From Zingiber officinale (taxonomy: Eukaryota > Streptophyta > Magnoliopsida > Zingiberales > Zingiberaceae): DNA of 64,000 nucleotides. This document shows positions 11,594-21,864 of the stretch, in pieces. Within the stretch, counting starts at the first letter, position 1, and each line of letters starts with the position of its first letter. The notes under the pieces are model-generated. The model made no database searches. It had not been told where the DNA came from and worked only from the letters and a program-made list of their open reading frames with translations. Where the stretch lies: NCBI RefSeq assembly GCF_018446385.1, contig NC_055991.1:119207794-119271793 (forward strand), in the 5' to 3' direction. A program made the position numbers and the translations under genes.

Positions 11594-11974
11594 GCTCAAT
11601 GAGCAGGCAAGCGTCGGTCTTATAATCCGAGAGCGATGAACAATCGACCATGAATACGAGTTACTGAAAAAGCACCAAGTCTTCAAAGTACAGCGACCGT
11701 TCAGGAGTATTCTTCAAAATACGCGTCACCGATCGGAAGGTCGTAGAATCATAATGAGCAACTCTAAAAATAAAACGGATCGATCGACTGGAAAGACTAG
11801 TCGTTGCCGATCGGAGGAGTTACGAGGACAAGAGTTTACGCAGTATTTGACAGACGAGTTGAAAAAATAAATACTAGAAGAAGATAAAAAGATCGTCGAG
11901 CGGACGATCATTCATTAATACTTCAGAAAGATTACAAATATCTTGCGGGAGGATTACAAACACTCACTCGAGGC
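11594..11974. other. Spacer between minisatellite and antisense gene
   Basis: This is non-coding Tat-element DNA. On the minus strand it would be the 3' untranslated region of the antisense gene. No polyadenylation signal stands out with confidence. Confidence 0.4.
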
Positions 11975-13487
11975 TCACTCTAGATAATCCAAGGCATCAT
12001 CGGGCAGCGATTCAGTCAGCTTGTCCCGACTGATAACCTTACTTGATAAAGCAGTAGAGAGGTAGTTGCCTACCTGGAGTTGGTCGAACATCCCTTCAAT
12101 CGCAAGATCAAATAGGCGAAGAGCTCGATCGACGACCTTATCATTAAAAGTGTCTGAGCGGATGTAGTTCCTCTTCATAGTCTTGAACCAGCTAGGCTCG
12201 GCATCTTGATAGGTCTTTAAAGCCTTTGTGAGCCTCCAGCTCGTCCTTCGCAGTGGGCAACTCATTATTTTTTGTCGCGAGTTGGCCTCGAATGGATGTT
12301 TCTTTGACCGACCGATTCTTCCGTTCGGCGACCAAAATATCTTCGGCTTCTTTGACCTTCTTAGCGAGGGTCCGAGCTTCTTTATTCTTCAGGTCGAGGT
12401 TTTCGACTGGCCGAAGTTTCCTCGCATTGGTCGATTCGATCTTGGCGTCAAAAGTGGTGACCTGCTTGTTAAGCCGGGCTAGTAGAGCGGTCTGCTCTAC
12501 GCGTTTTCCCCGCTCAGCCTCGAGCAGCGCAGTACTCTTCGATAGATCAGCCCTCAGCTTGGCCACCTTAGCATTTGTCAGCTCTTGAGAGGTGGAGGAT
12601 TGGCCGCTCGACGCCTTCAGCTTCTTGACTTTCTCCTCCAAAAATGCGAGCCTCTAGCACATGGCCAGACTCTCTACCCAATACTGCGAACCAGGAAAAT
12701 ATGAGTGCTGAGTGGAGATAAATTACGAAGAACAAACACAACACTTACACTAGTCGACATCTGGGTATGGTTGTTCGCAAGCGCCCCTGGAGGCATCATT
12801 GATGCACGGGCTCGGGCGTTGGCCGATATCTGTGCGAGCGACCCCTAGATGATTATTTGGTGCTCGGGGGCTCGGGATTCAGCGTCGGTCGACTGGCGGC
12901 ATTCTTAAATCAGGAGATGAAGAACCTCTGTTATATGGCGCTGGCCGCTCGGGGTTGATTGGGCAGAAGTCACTCGGCTAGAAGGCAAGGACGAGGACGT
13001 TGGACAGCCGAGACGAGGACGCCTAACGAATGCTCGATTTCTTGACCTTCGATGGTGGTGGCATGAAGGCCACTAGCGACGCGCAGACAATCCCTGGCGG
13101 TAGACCGGACAATGGTGGCGTCTGATCATATGAAGTGGGGGCAACAGTCTCAACTGGAGCGGGGGTTGAAGTTTCAACCCGTTCGGCTGACCGTACCACC
13201 AAGGACGCGGAGCGGGATGAAGGCTCTGCCTAGCGCCTCTTATGCTTGATCAGCGGCTCTCTTGAGGAAGTCGAACCTGATGCCCCCTCAACTTGAACGA
13301 CCGGATGTCGTTCGAAGGGAGTTGGTGATCCACTAGCCACTCGACCATTCATCAAGACTCTAGCCACTTCTCTCTCGTCTTGGGGGTCTTCCTGAGAGTC
13401 GACCGGCTCCAGGCCGCGGCTCTCCAACTCCTCCACAACTGCTGCATTGATCCCGACATTCACAAGTTTAGCCTTGCCAGCCAGACG
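11975..13487 (-). pseudogene. C-terminal half of antisense gene (aORF) of Tat-type element
   Basis: Read on the minus strand from 13482, the frame continues exactly from the N-terminal part at 25082: RLAGKAKLVNVGINAAVVEELE. It stops at 13230. Further on a splice-like pair is visible (donor GTAAGT near 12751, acceptor TTCGCAG before YWVESLAM near 12686). Then comes a long coiled-coil segment with heptad Leu/Lys/Glu pattern (12192-12641: EEKVKKLKASS, AKLRADLSK) and a final piece 11975-12265 ending DALDYLE. Several stops make it a relic. Antisense extra ORFs are described in Tat-lineage elements (for example gene 23 of Grande); their function is unknown. Confidence 0.7.
13483..13487. repeat. Target-site duplication AGACG, left copy
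   Basis: AGACG at 13483-13487 and again at 25077-25081 flanks the copia element exactly. Removing element plus one copy restores the antisense reading frame across the site. Confidence 0.95.
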
Positions 13488-14578
13488 TGTTGGACCGTTA
13501 GATTCGATAGAGGGGGGGGGGGGTGAATATCGATTCGAAAATATCGAGTATAAGCGCAGCGGAAAAGTAAAGTAGACACAGTGTTTTTTTACTTCGTTCG
13601 GAGCCTGTGACGACTCCTACTCAAAGGCCCGTACTCCTTGAGTACTTTCGTTGGGCAATTCACTAGCAATTCGGATAATTACAATTTAAGTACAAAAAGA
13701 TGCTAATGAAAAGAAAAACAAAGCTGTACCGACAGACAAGGAATTTAAAAGAGCGGGATCGTGTCGTCGGAGCTCTGTGATCGTCGTTGGAGCGTAGAGC
13801 AGCAGAGTGAGTAATCTCAGAGTTCTCAGATGTGAAAGATGATTCTGAAGCTCCTGCCTGGGGCTTCTTTTATATGTTGCTCCGGGCGCCTGGATTCCTT
13901 CCGGGCGCCTGGAATGTGACGTAGCTGCTCAAACCGAGATGCTCCACGTGGCGACGACTTGGCCTGGATATAATTTGCTTTCCGGGCGCCCGGACCTCCG
14001 GGCGCCCGGACCACCTTGTTCCAGAAAACTCCCTTTTCCTGCAAAACAAAGTTAGTCCGAGGCAATATATATCCTGCAAAATAGATTGTTAGCACATTTA
14101 TGAATTTGCACAAATAGTATGACTTAGATTCCGTCTTTCCGAGACCGGAATCTAGTCACGATCTCGACTTAGACATCCGAAATGGATCTAAGCCGGATCG
14201 ACGCCTAATGTTCCCTTCCCGGGAACGCGTCCTCGCAGTCACTCCCCTCTAGTGACTTACCTCACTTACCTGCCAGACGTCCGGTCAGCCCTTCGACCCG
14301 TCTGGACTTCTCGCCAGCTATCCGGTCAGCCCGTCGACCTAGCTGGACTTCTTGCCAAGCGTCCGGTCAGCCCGTCGACCCGCTTGGACTTCTCGCCAGC
14401 TATCCGGTCAGCCCGTCGACCTAGCTGGACTTCGTGCCAGACATCCGGTCAGCCCGTCGACCTGTCTGGACTTATCCTGCACACTCGATCAGAGTGTTAG
14501 ATAACGACGAACCTAACTTAACCTGATTTGTCATTCATCAAAACCTGAGTTAGACCGTTAGTGCTAACCGCACCAACA
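13488..14578 (-). repeat. 3' LTR of Sirevirus-like element
   Basis: This 1091-bp LTR starts (minus strand) TGTTGGTGCGG and ends at 13488. TATA box on the minus strand: TATAAAAG at 13867-13874. Two perfect 14-bp palindromes TCCGGGCGCCCGGA lie at 13981-13994 and 13997-14010. A five-unit hairpin array lies in U3 at 14273-14469. GC-rich palindromes are a known feature of Sirevirus LTRs. Confidence 0.93.
14273..14469 (-). repeat. Five tandem 41-bp hairpin units with covarying stems (LTR U3)
   Basis: Units start at 14273, 14314, 14355, 14396 and 14437, exactly 41 bp apart. Each unit is a 7-nt arm, a 19-nt loop (TCCGGTCAGCCCGTCGACC, one change in unit 1), the reverse complement of the arm, and an 8-nt spacer like ACTTCTCG. 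Left arms are CCAGACG, CCAGCTA, CCAAGCG, CCAGCTA and CCAGACA; right arms are CGTCTGG, TAGCTGG, CGCTTGG, TAGCTGG and TGTCTGG. Every arm pair is perfectly complementary although arms differ between units. The loop itself can pair GGTC with GACC. The same array is present in the other LTR at about 24771-24967. Confidence 0.95.
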
Positions 14579-15473
14579 ATCTCCCCCTTTTTGATGGAAT
14601 GACAACCTGGTTAAGTTAGTGATAAATATATGCAAAAATCAAGCATGATTTTCGAGGTTTTTAAGGTTTTAAGTTAGTTTTTCAAGTTTGCTTTTAGTTG
14701 CTCTAACTTAACCACCTAACCTCCCCCTTTGACATTCATCAAAAAAAAAAATAAGCAAGGGTAAACAATCATAGTGTAGAGTTACTGTAAAAGGTAATCA
14801 AAATAAAAAACAGCTAATTTTGAAAAATATCTAAGTTTGGTTCAAAATTCAAAGATAAAAGTACAATTTTTTAACACTAAGTTAAAAATAGTAAAGTTGA
14901 CTTGGGGGAGACAAGTTGAATTTTGAAAAGTATAATTTTAAAGTTAATCAAGTTTAAATTTTCAAGCGTGTAAAATGTACAAAAGCATTTTTCAAACACA
15001 CACAAAATTTTAATTAATTTCTCCCCCTGAACTTGATACTTAACATTAAACAGCTGTCTAACCAATTAGGTACTAACTAACTATCAGAAGATAGTAGCTT
15101 TCACTTGGTTAGTCAGATTAAGGTGATTACAAGCAGTCAGTGTTTGACTTGACTGATGATCTTAATCTGATTACTGTCTGATTTGTATTTAACGTCCAGA
15201 CTTATGCTGATGCACTGAAATAAGCATCTTAAGTCCAGACAGTTGGCCTATGCATCTCACCCCTTTCTATGTTTGTCAAACACAAGCAAGGTAAGCCTAA
15301 GGTGTTGATGAGATGCTCAAAAACTAGTCCTATGGGTACATGCTTTCTAAGGATTCAAAGCTAGTCTAAGGCCAAAACTGTTTTTGAAAATCTAAAAATG
15401 GAAAGTTTTGAAAACAAACAATTTTAACTTATAATTTGAAAACAATTATTTTTGAAAATAAATTTGAGAAACC
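14579..15473 (-). other. 3' untranslated region and polypurine tract of Sirevirus-like element
   Basis: About 0.9 kb between the end of RNase H and the 3' LTR, with no envelope-like frame. The purine tract (AAAAAGGGGGAGAT on the minus strand) touches the LTR boundary at 14579-14592, and a second CTCCCCC run lies near 14722. The rest is A/T-rich. Confidence 0.7.
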
Positions 15474-18470
15474 CTAGTCTATTAAGCACATCCCTAATTT
15501 TCGACGTAAGTTGCTAAATTCACTTTCAGGGAGTGGTTTTGTGAAAATGTCAGCTAAATTTGATTTGGACTCAATGTATTTGAGTTCAATATCACCTTTA
15601 ATAACATGATCCCTGATAAAGTGGTGCCTAATTTCAATATGTTTGGTTCTTGAATGATGCACAGGGTTCTTGGTTAAGTTAATTGAACTTATATTGTCAA
15701 TTAATACTTTTACATTTGTAATATTTAAGTTGAAATCTTTTAGAGTATGCATCATCCATAATAATTGTGCAACACATTCGCCTATAGCTATATATTCTGA
15801 CTCAGTTGTAGATAGAGCAACACAATATTGCTTTCTACTAAACCAGCTGACAAGTGATGAACCTAATAATTGGCATCCACCACTTGTACTTTTGCGGTCT
15901 AATTTACATCCAGCATAATCTGAGTCAGAATACCCTATTAGTTCAAAATTATTTGTCATAGGATACCAAATTCCTACATTTGTTGTTCCCTTAAGGTATC
16001 TAAAAATTCTTTTGACTTGTGTAAGATGGGATTCCTTAGCACAAGTTTGGTATCTAGCACACATACTAACTGCAAATAAAATATCAGGTCGGCTTGCAGT
16101 TAAGTATAGTAGGCTACCTATTGCACTCCTATAATATTTTAAGTCAACTGGTTTTCCACTTGGGTCATTGTCTAAGATTGTGTTTACTGCCATAGGTGTT
16201 TTTATTTCTTTTGTATTTTTCATTCCGAATTTTTTCAGTAAGTCTTTAGTGTATTTATGTTGATAAATATAATTTCCTTCATTTGTTTGTTTGATTTGCA
16301 ATCCTAAGAAATAAGTTAATTTTCCTACTAGGCTCATTTCAAATTCTTTTTCCATTAGATTAATAAATTCTTCTAAAAATTCTGAATTTGTTGAACAAAA
16401 AATTATATCATCTACGTATATTTGTGCAATAAATATGTCTGTATTTAATGATTTAACAAACAAGGTTGGGTCAATTTGACCTTGGTTGAATCCTTTAGAT
16501 GTTAAGTACGATGTTAGCCTTTCATACCATGCCCTGGGTGCTTGTTTAAATCCATATAACGCTTTCTTTAACTTAAAAACATAATCAGGGTGTTCTAGAC
16601 TTTCAAACCCAGGAGGCTGACCTACATAAACTTCTTCTTTAATTAGTCCATTAAGAAAGGCAGACTTAACATCCATTTGGTATAGTTTAAATCCCTTGTG
16701 GGCTGCATAACTTAGTAACATTCTAATGGATTCTAATATGGCTACTGGGGCATAGGTTTCATCATAGTCAAGTCCTTCAACCTGACTAAACCCTTTGGCA
16801 ACTAGCCTAGCTTTATTTCTAGTAATTTCCCCAGTTTCACTTAATTTGTTTCTGAATACCCATTTTGTTTCTATTATTTTCTTATTCTTAGGTGGTGGTA
16901 CTAGGTCCCAAACTTCATTACGCTCAAATTGGGCTAGTTCTTCTTGCATAGCTATAATCCAGTCTGGGTCTAGTAGGGATTCATCCACAGTGTTGGGTTC
17001 AATTTTTGAAATTAGAGAAATTTGACTTAGGTTTCTAAAGGATGATCTGGTTTGAACTCTCAAGTCTGGGTCACCAATTATTTGATCAGTTGGATGGTTA
17101 GGATTTACTCTTATAGTTCTAATGTGTTCATTTTCTTGAGTGTGTTCATCTTCTTCATAGTCTAGGGATTGATTGGTTTCTTCAGAATTATTAATCTCAG
17201 TAGGTTGAAGTTGAGTTTGTCCTTGGGTTTCTTCAAATTTTACATTTGTGGTTTCCTCGATTTTTAGCGTAATTTTATTATATATTCTGTAACCCCTACT
17301 ATTTAGAGAATATCCTACAAAAATTCCATTTTCTACTTTAGAGGTGAATTTTCCTAAATGTTCTCTAGTATTTAGGATGAAGGCTGGACACCCAAATACT
17401 TTAAAATATTTTATGTTGGGTTATTTGTTATAAAATATCTCAAAGAGGGTTTTATTATGTCTTTTATTTAATGTTGTTCTATTTTGTACATAGCAGGCTG
17501 TGCTAACAGCTTCTGCCCAGAAATATTTAGGTAGGTTATATTCATTTAACATGGTTCTAGAGGCTTCTAGTAAGGTTCTATTTTTTCTTTCTACAATTCT
17601 ATTTTGTTGGGGGGTTTTAGGACATGAAAATTCGTGATGGTAGCCATTTTCAAGACAGAATTTGTTAAAATTATGATTTTTAAATTCTCCCCCATTGTCA
17701 CTCCTAATTCTTTTAATTTTAATATCTTTTTAGTTTTCAATTTGTTTGCAGAAGTTTATAAAGATTTCAAAAGTTTCATCTTTATGTTTTAAGAATTTTA
17801 CCCAAGTAAATCTAGAATAATCATCTATAATTACTAAACAATATAAGTTTCCATTTATAGATTTGACTCCATGGGAGTCAAAAAGGTCTAAATGTAGAAG
17901 TTCTAATATTGAGTTAGTTTGTGGCTGATTTGTTTGTTTGTGAGTGGATTTAGTTTGTTTACCTTGTTGACAAGCATTACATATGGTTGAATCTAAGTTA
18001 GGTAATTTTGGTAAGCCTCTCACAAATCCATTTAGTTTACTTATATTTCTAAAGTTGGTGTGAGACATCCGCCTATGCCATAACTAAGTTTCTTCTTTTT
18101 GTGTTAAATAACACTTAATGGAAGAAGTGGTTAAGTTGATGGCATAGATGTTGTCTTTTCTAAAACCTTTTAGGCTTATGGTAGGATTATCTAGATGTTT
18201 GATTAAACACTCTGTGGATAGAAATTTAACCTTATACCTAGTGTCACACAATTGACTTATACTCAGAAGATTATATTTAAAATTTTCAACAAGTAAAACA
18301 TTTGTAATTATAAAGTCTATTTTTAATTCAATATTACCTATACCAATTACCTTGAGTTTGCCGTTGTTTCCAAAGGCAACTGTTCCTAAGCTTTTGTAAG
18401 TGAGTTGAGTAAACTTGGTGTGATCTCCAGTCATATGTTTGGAGCAACCACTGTCCAAAATCCACTTGGT
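15474..18470 (-). pseudogene. Sirevirus-like pol: protease, integrase, reverse transcriptase, RNase H
   Basis: A single frame runs from about 18470 to 15474, broken only by three in-frame stops (18084-18086 TAG, 17730-17732 TAA, 17421-17423 TAA). In order: protease DSGCSKHMTG, GAG-pre-integrase MSHTNFRN with CNACQQGK zinc ligands, integrase core (LDLFDSHG, IDDYSRFTWV, RSDNGGEF), then the uninterrupted 529-residue block 15474-17063. That block holds reverse transcriptase ([17 protein letters not shown], active site YVDDIIF) and RNase H ([25 protein letters not shown]). Few defects for 3 kb, in line with the similar LTRs. The stops sit in the protease-integrase part, so RT alone stays open. Confidence 0.92.
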
Positions 18471-19257
18471 TTCCTACAGTAAGTAGGATTTAAAATTAGT
18501 CTTTTTATTTTTGAGCAGGCATTATTTAAGTTAAGTTTTTTTTTTTAATTTAAAGTGAGTTTTAAGTTTGAAATTAGAATTTTGAAATTACTTAATAAGT
18601 TTAAAATTAAAGTTTTGAAATTAATTTTTAAGTTTAAAATTAAAATTTTGAAATTAATTTTTAAGTTTAAAATTAAAATTTTGAAATTAATTTTTAAGTT
18701 TAAAGTTAAAATTTTGAAATTAATTTTTAAGTTTAAAATTAAAATTTTGAAATCTTATTCATCTCACCCGATCTATATTATCAATCAGGAAATCCTATGA
18801 TTTTGTGAGATGAAATTAGATTTTTACTTATGGAGTTTTGGTTTAACTTGTGTTAGATTCAGATTTAGCTTTGGTCTCCACAAATAGGCATTCTTCGGAT
18901 AAACTTCTAAGCTTGGTGAGTCACATGGACGTCATTAGAAGTAACCAACCTTTCGAGGTTTTCCGAATAGTCCTATCCACGGAGCTTAGTACTAAATCTT
19001 GGTCTAACTGGTTAGGGTTCATTTAAGGGTAGCTTCGGTCAGTTCCACTTGGCCAAATGCACCAGATCGAAACCATATCTTTCTAGACATGCGATGCCCA
19101 AGCTTCCCTAACGTACTATCATCCAAAAACTTCACCAGTACCATGATTCAAGTTAAACTTGGTCTCTTTTTAACTAATCCTAATTACCCTGCCGGGTTAG
19201 TTAATTTTGGAGGTGCCAGCTATTCTGGAGCCTCCCCCTGAATTATTGACCTTTAAT
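18471..19257 (-). other. gag-pol spacer of Sirevirus-like element
   Basis: About 0.8 kb without a recognisable coding frame separates the coiled-coil part of gag from protease. It includes the 33-bp minisatellite at 18563-18752. Confidence 0.6.
18563..18752. repeat. 33-bp minisatellite, about 5.5 copies
   Basis: Units start with AAGTTTAAAATTAAAATTTT and are 33 bp long, AT-only except for two G/C positions. Because 33 is a multiple of three, one plus-strand frame reads as a KFKIKILKLIF repeat and a minus-strand frame also stays open. I treat both as by-products of the repeat rather than genes. Confidence 0.9.
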
Positions 19258-20923
19258 TTAAATTTTCGTTTTAGGTTTGTGTCGATTCCTTTTATAGTTA
19301 TGGTTAACTTGGTGATAATTTTGTTGATTTTTAAAGTGTTTAAATTTTGATTTAGGTTTGTATTTTGGATTTTGGTTTGGTTTATTCGACTTTACATAAT
19401 GAATTTTTTCTTTAGGTATATAATATTGATTAAGTCCTATTTGCGTGGTTAAGCACGCTTTCGGAACCCAAGCTAGATTGGTTGATTTGTATTGGGTTAT
19501 TAATGATTTGAAGGTTTTATTTGAATTCGACTTATATCCTAGTCCGATTTTATTATAGCATGCTTTTTGATTATTTAGGATTAAGTCTAGATTTTTTGAT
19601 CTTGTTGTGAATTTTTCTAACATTTCTTTTAAATTGTTAATCTCATTTTTTAATGATAAATTTTCCTCCTCAAGTGTTAGATCTTGAGTTGGATTTGTAT
19701 TTTCTTTTTGTTCCTTGAGGTTTTGATTTTCCTCAAGAAGTGATTTGTTTTCGTTTTCTAGTTTAATCACTATTTAAACAGGAAATAATTCTAAAAAAAA
19801 ATTTGTTTAAATTAAAATCTACCTCATTCGGGCCTTCGGAAACGAGTACAGACTCGTGGCTTGTTTCGGGTTCAGACCCGTCTTCATCTTTCGACTCGTC
19901 TTTTGTTTCATCTTCGCGGGCCATCAGTGCGAGGTGGCTCTGATGTTTCTGCTCTTCTTCCTCCGATTCGTCCGAGGAGTCGTCCCACATTGCTTTGAGG
20001 GCCTTCTTTTTGGTTGGCTTCGGTTTGTCGAGCTTCAGTTTCGGGCATTCGTTCTTGTAGTGTCCCTTTTTGTTGCAGCCGTAGCAAGTCACGTTCTTTT
20101 GTTCTGAGGGAGAACTGATCTTTTGAAGGTCCTTTTTGCTGAAGCTCCTTTTTCTCCTGGTGAACATTTTTCTTACCAAGTTCACCAGGTTTTCTTCGTC
20201 TTCGGAGTCTTGGTTGGAATCTTCTTCATATTCAGGTTTGCTCTTCTTTTCTTTGGAGGAACCTGCAAATGAGGCTATACCTTTCTCGGCTCCAGCATTA
20301 GTTTGTTCATGTAATTCTAATTCACAGAAGAGCTCGTCTAATTTTAATTTAGAAAGATTTTTTGAGATTTTGTAGGCATCTACGATTGATGCCCACAAAC
20401 TATTACGTGGAAAAGCATTTAATGCGTAACTTATTAAGTCTCTATTTTCCATCTGGTGGCCTATCGCATGAAGCCCGTTGAGGATGTCCTTGATCCTCGC
20501 GTGGAGCTGATTCGCCGTTTCACCTTCCTACATTTTTATATTAAAAATTTTATTTAAGAGCAGGTCTCGTTTGGTTACCTTGGCGTCGCTCGTTCCCTCG
20601 TGCAGCTCGATCAATTTGTCCCACAGCTCTTTAGCATTTTTGTGTGGACCGACTCTGTTTAGTTCTTCTCTTGTTAATCCGCACTATAGAGTGTTGATTG
20701 CTTTATTTTTTGTTGACGCCTTCTTCTTCAAATCTGCTGTCCAGTCTTCAGGATCCAGTATATTCCCGGAGTTATCAGCTGGAATTTTATAGGGTCTCAT
20801 AACGCTCATCCACTGGTCGAAGTATGTTTTGAGGTAGACCTCCATGCGCTTCTTCCAGTACGGAAAATCGTCCCCATTGAAGAGTAGAGGTCGTACTGTA
20901 CTGAATCCTTCTTGTTGGGACAT
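19258..20923 (-). pseudogene. Sirevirus-like gag, broken by two TAG codons and a frameshift
   Basis: The gag begins MSQQEGFSTVRPLLFNGDDF at 20923 and runs in one frame to 19763. In-frame TAG codons occur at 20684-20686 and 20528-20530; both lie where Gln would fit (CAG to TAG). It contains the UBN2-type domain (YALNAFPRN, VDAYKISKN), the CCHC knuckle CYGCNKKGHYKNEC (about 20050-20090) and a Glu/Asp-rich tail. A run of nine Ts near 19793 accompanies a frameshift into a second part (19258-19770). That part is a leucine-zipper-like coiled coil (LEEENLSLKNEINNLKEMLEKF) ending in a very basic Lys/Asn tail. Gag would form the cytoplasmic particle. Confidence 0.88.
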
Positions 20924-21159
20924 CCTGTATACAAGTAAATAACCAAGAAAAATATCCCAAGACTTGGTCTTGGATTAGTAGTGCGGGAAGAGAAAATAGT
21001 AGAAAAATCTAGATTGGTGTTGCACCAACTTAGATTTAATTGCAAAAAAAATGTAAAAAAATTGATAAACCGGTTTGGAGTTAAGTGTAAAACTGAAGAA
21101 AGAAAAAAAAATTTCACCCCCAATCTGATTGGTGGTTGCACCAAATCAGAGCGGTACGG

Positions 21160-21171
21160 GCTCTGATACCA
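21160..21171 (-). promoter_or_regulatory. Primer-binding site, initiator tRNA-Met (Sirevirus-like element)
   Basis: On the minus strand this reads TGGTATCAGAGC, two bases inside the 5' LTR end at 21174. It fixes the element's orientation. Confidence 0.95.
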
Positions 21172-21864
21172 CTTGTTGGATCGTTAGATTCGATAGAGGG
21201 GGGGGGTGAATATCGATTCGAAAATATCGACTATAAGCGCAGCGGAAAAGTAAAGTACACACAGTGTTTTTTTTACTTCGTTCGGAGCCTGTGACGACTC
21301 CTACTCGAAGGCTCGTACTCCTTGAGTACTTTCGTTGGGCAATTCACTAGCAATTCGGATAATTACAATTTAAGTACAAAAAGATGCTAATGAAAAGAAA
21401 AACAAAGCTGTACCGACAGACAAGGAATTTAAAAGAGCGGGATCGTGTCGTCGGAGCTCTGTGATCGTCGTTGGAGCGTAGAGCAGCAGAGTGAGTAATC
21501 TCAGCGTTCTCAGATGTGAAAGATGATTCTGAAGCTCCTGCCTGGGGCTTCTTTTATATGTTGCTCCGGGCGCCTGGAATGTGACGTAGCTGCTCAAACC
21601 GAGATGCTCCACGTGGCGACGACTTGGCCTGGATATAATTTGCTTTCCGGGCGCCCGGACCTCCGGGCGCCCTGACCACCTTGTTCCAGAAAACTCCCTT
21701 TTCCTGCAAAATAAAGTTAGTCCGAGGCAATATATATCCTGCAAAATATATTGTTAGCACATTTATGAATTTGCACAAATAGTATGACTTAGATTCCGTC
21801 TTTTCGAGACCGGAATCTAGTCACGATCTCGACTTAGACATCCGAAATGGATCTAAGCCGGATC

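Noticed and set aside
14273..14469. CRISPR-like array of repeats and spacers
   Set aside because: Spacing is exact and constant, the loop is the repeated part, and the location is inside an LTR of a plant element.
18555..18800. Lys/Ile/Leu repeat protein on the plus strand
   Set aside because: Direct translation of the 33-bp minisatellite; no independent gene signals.
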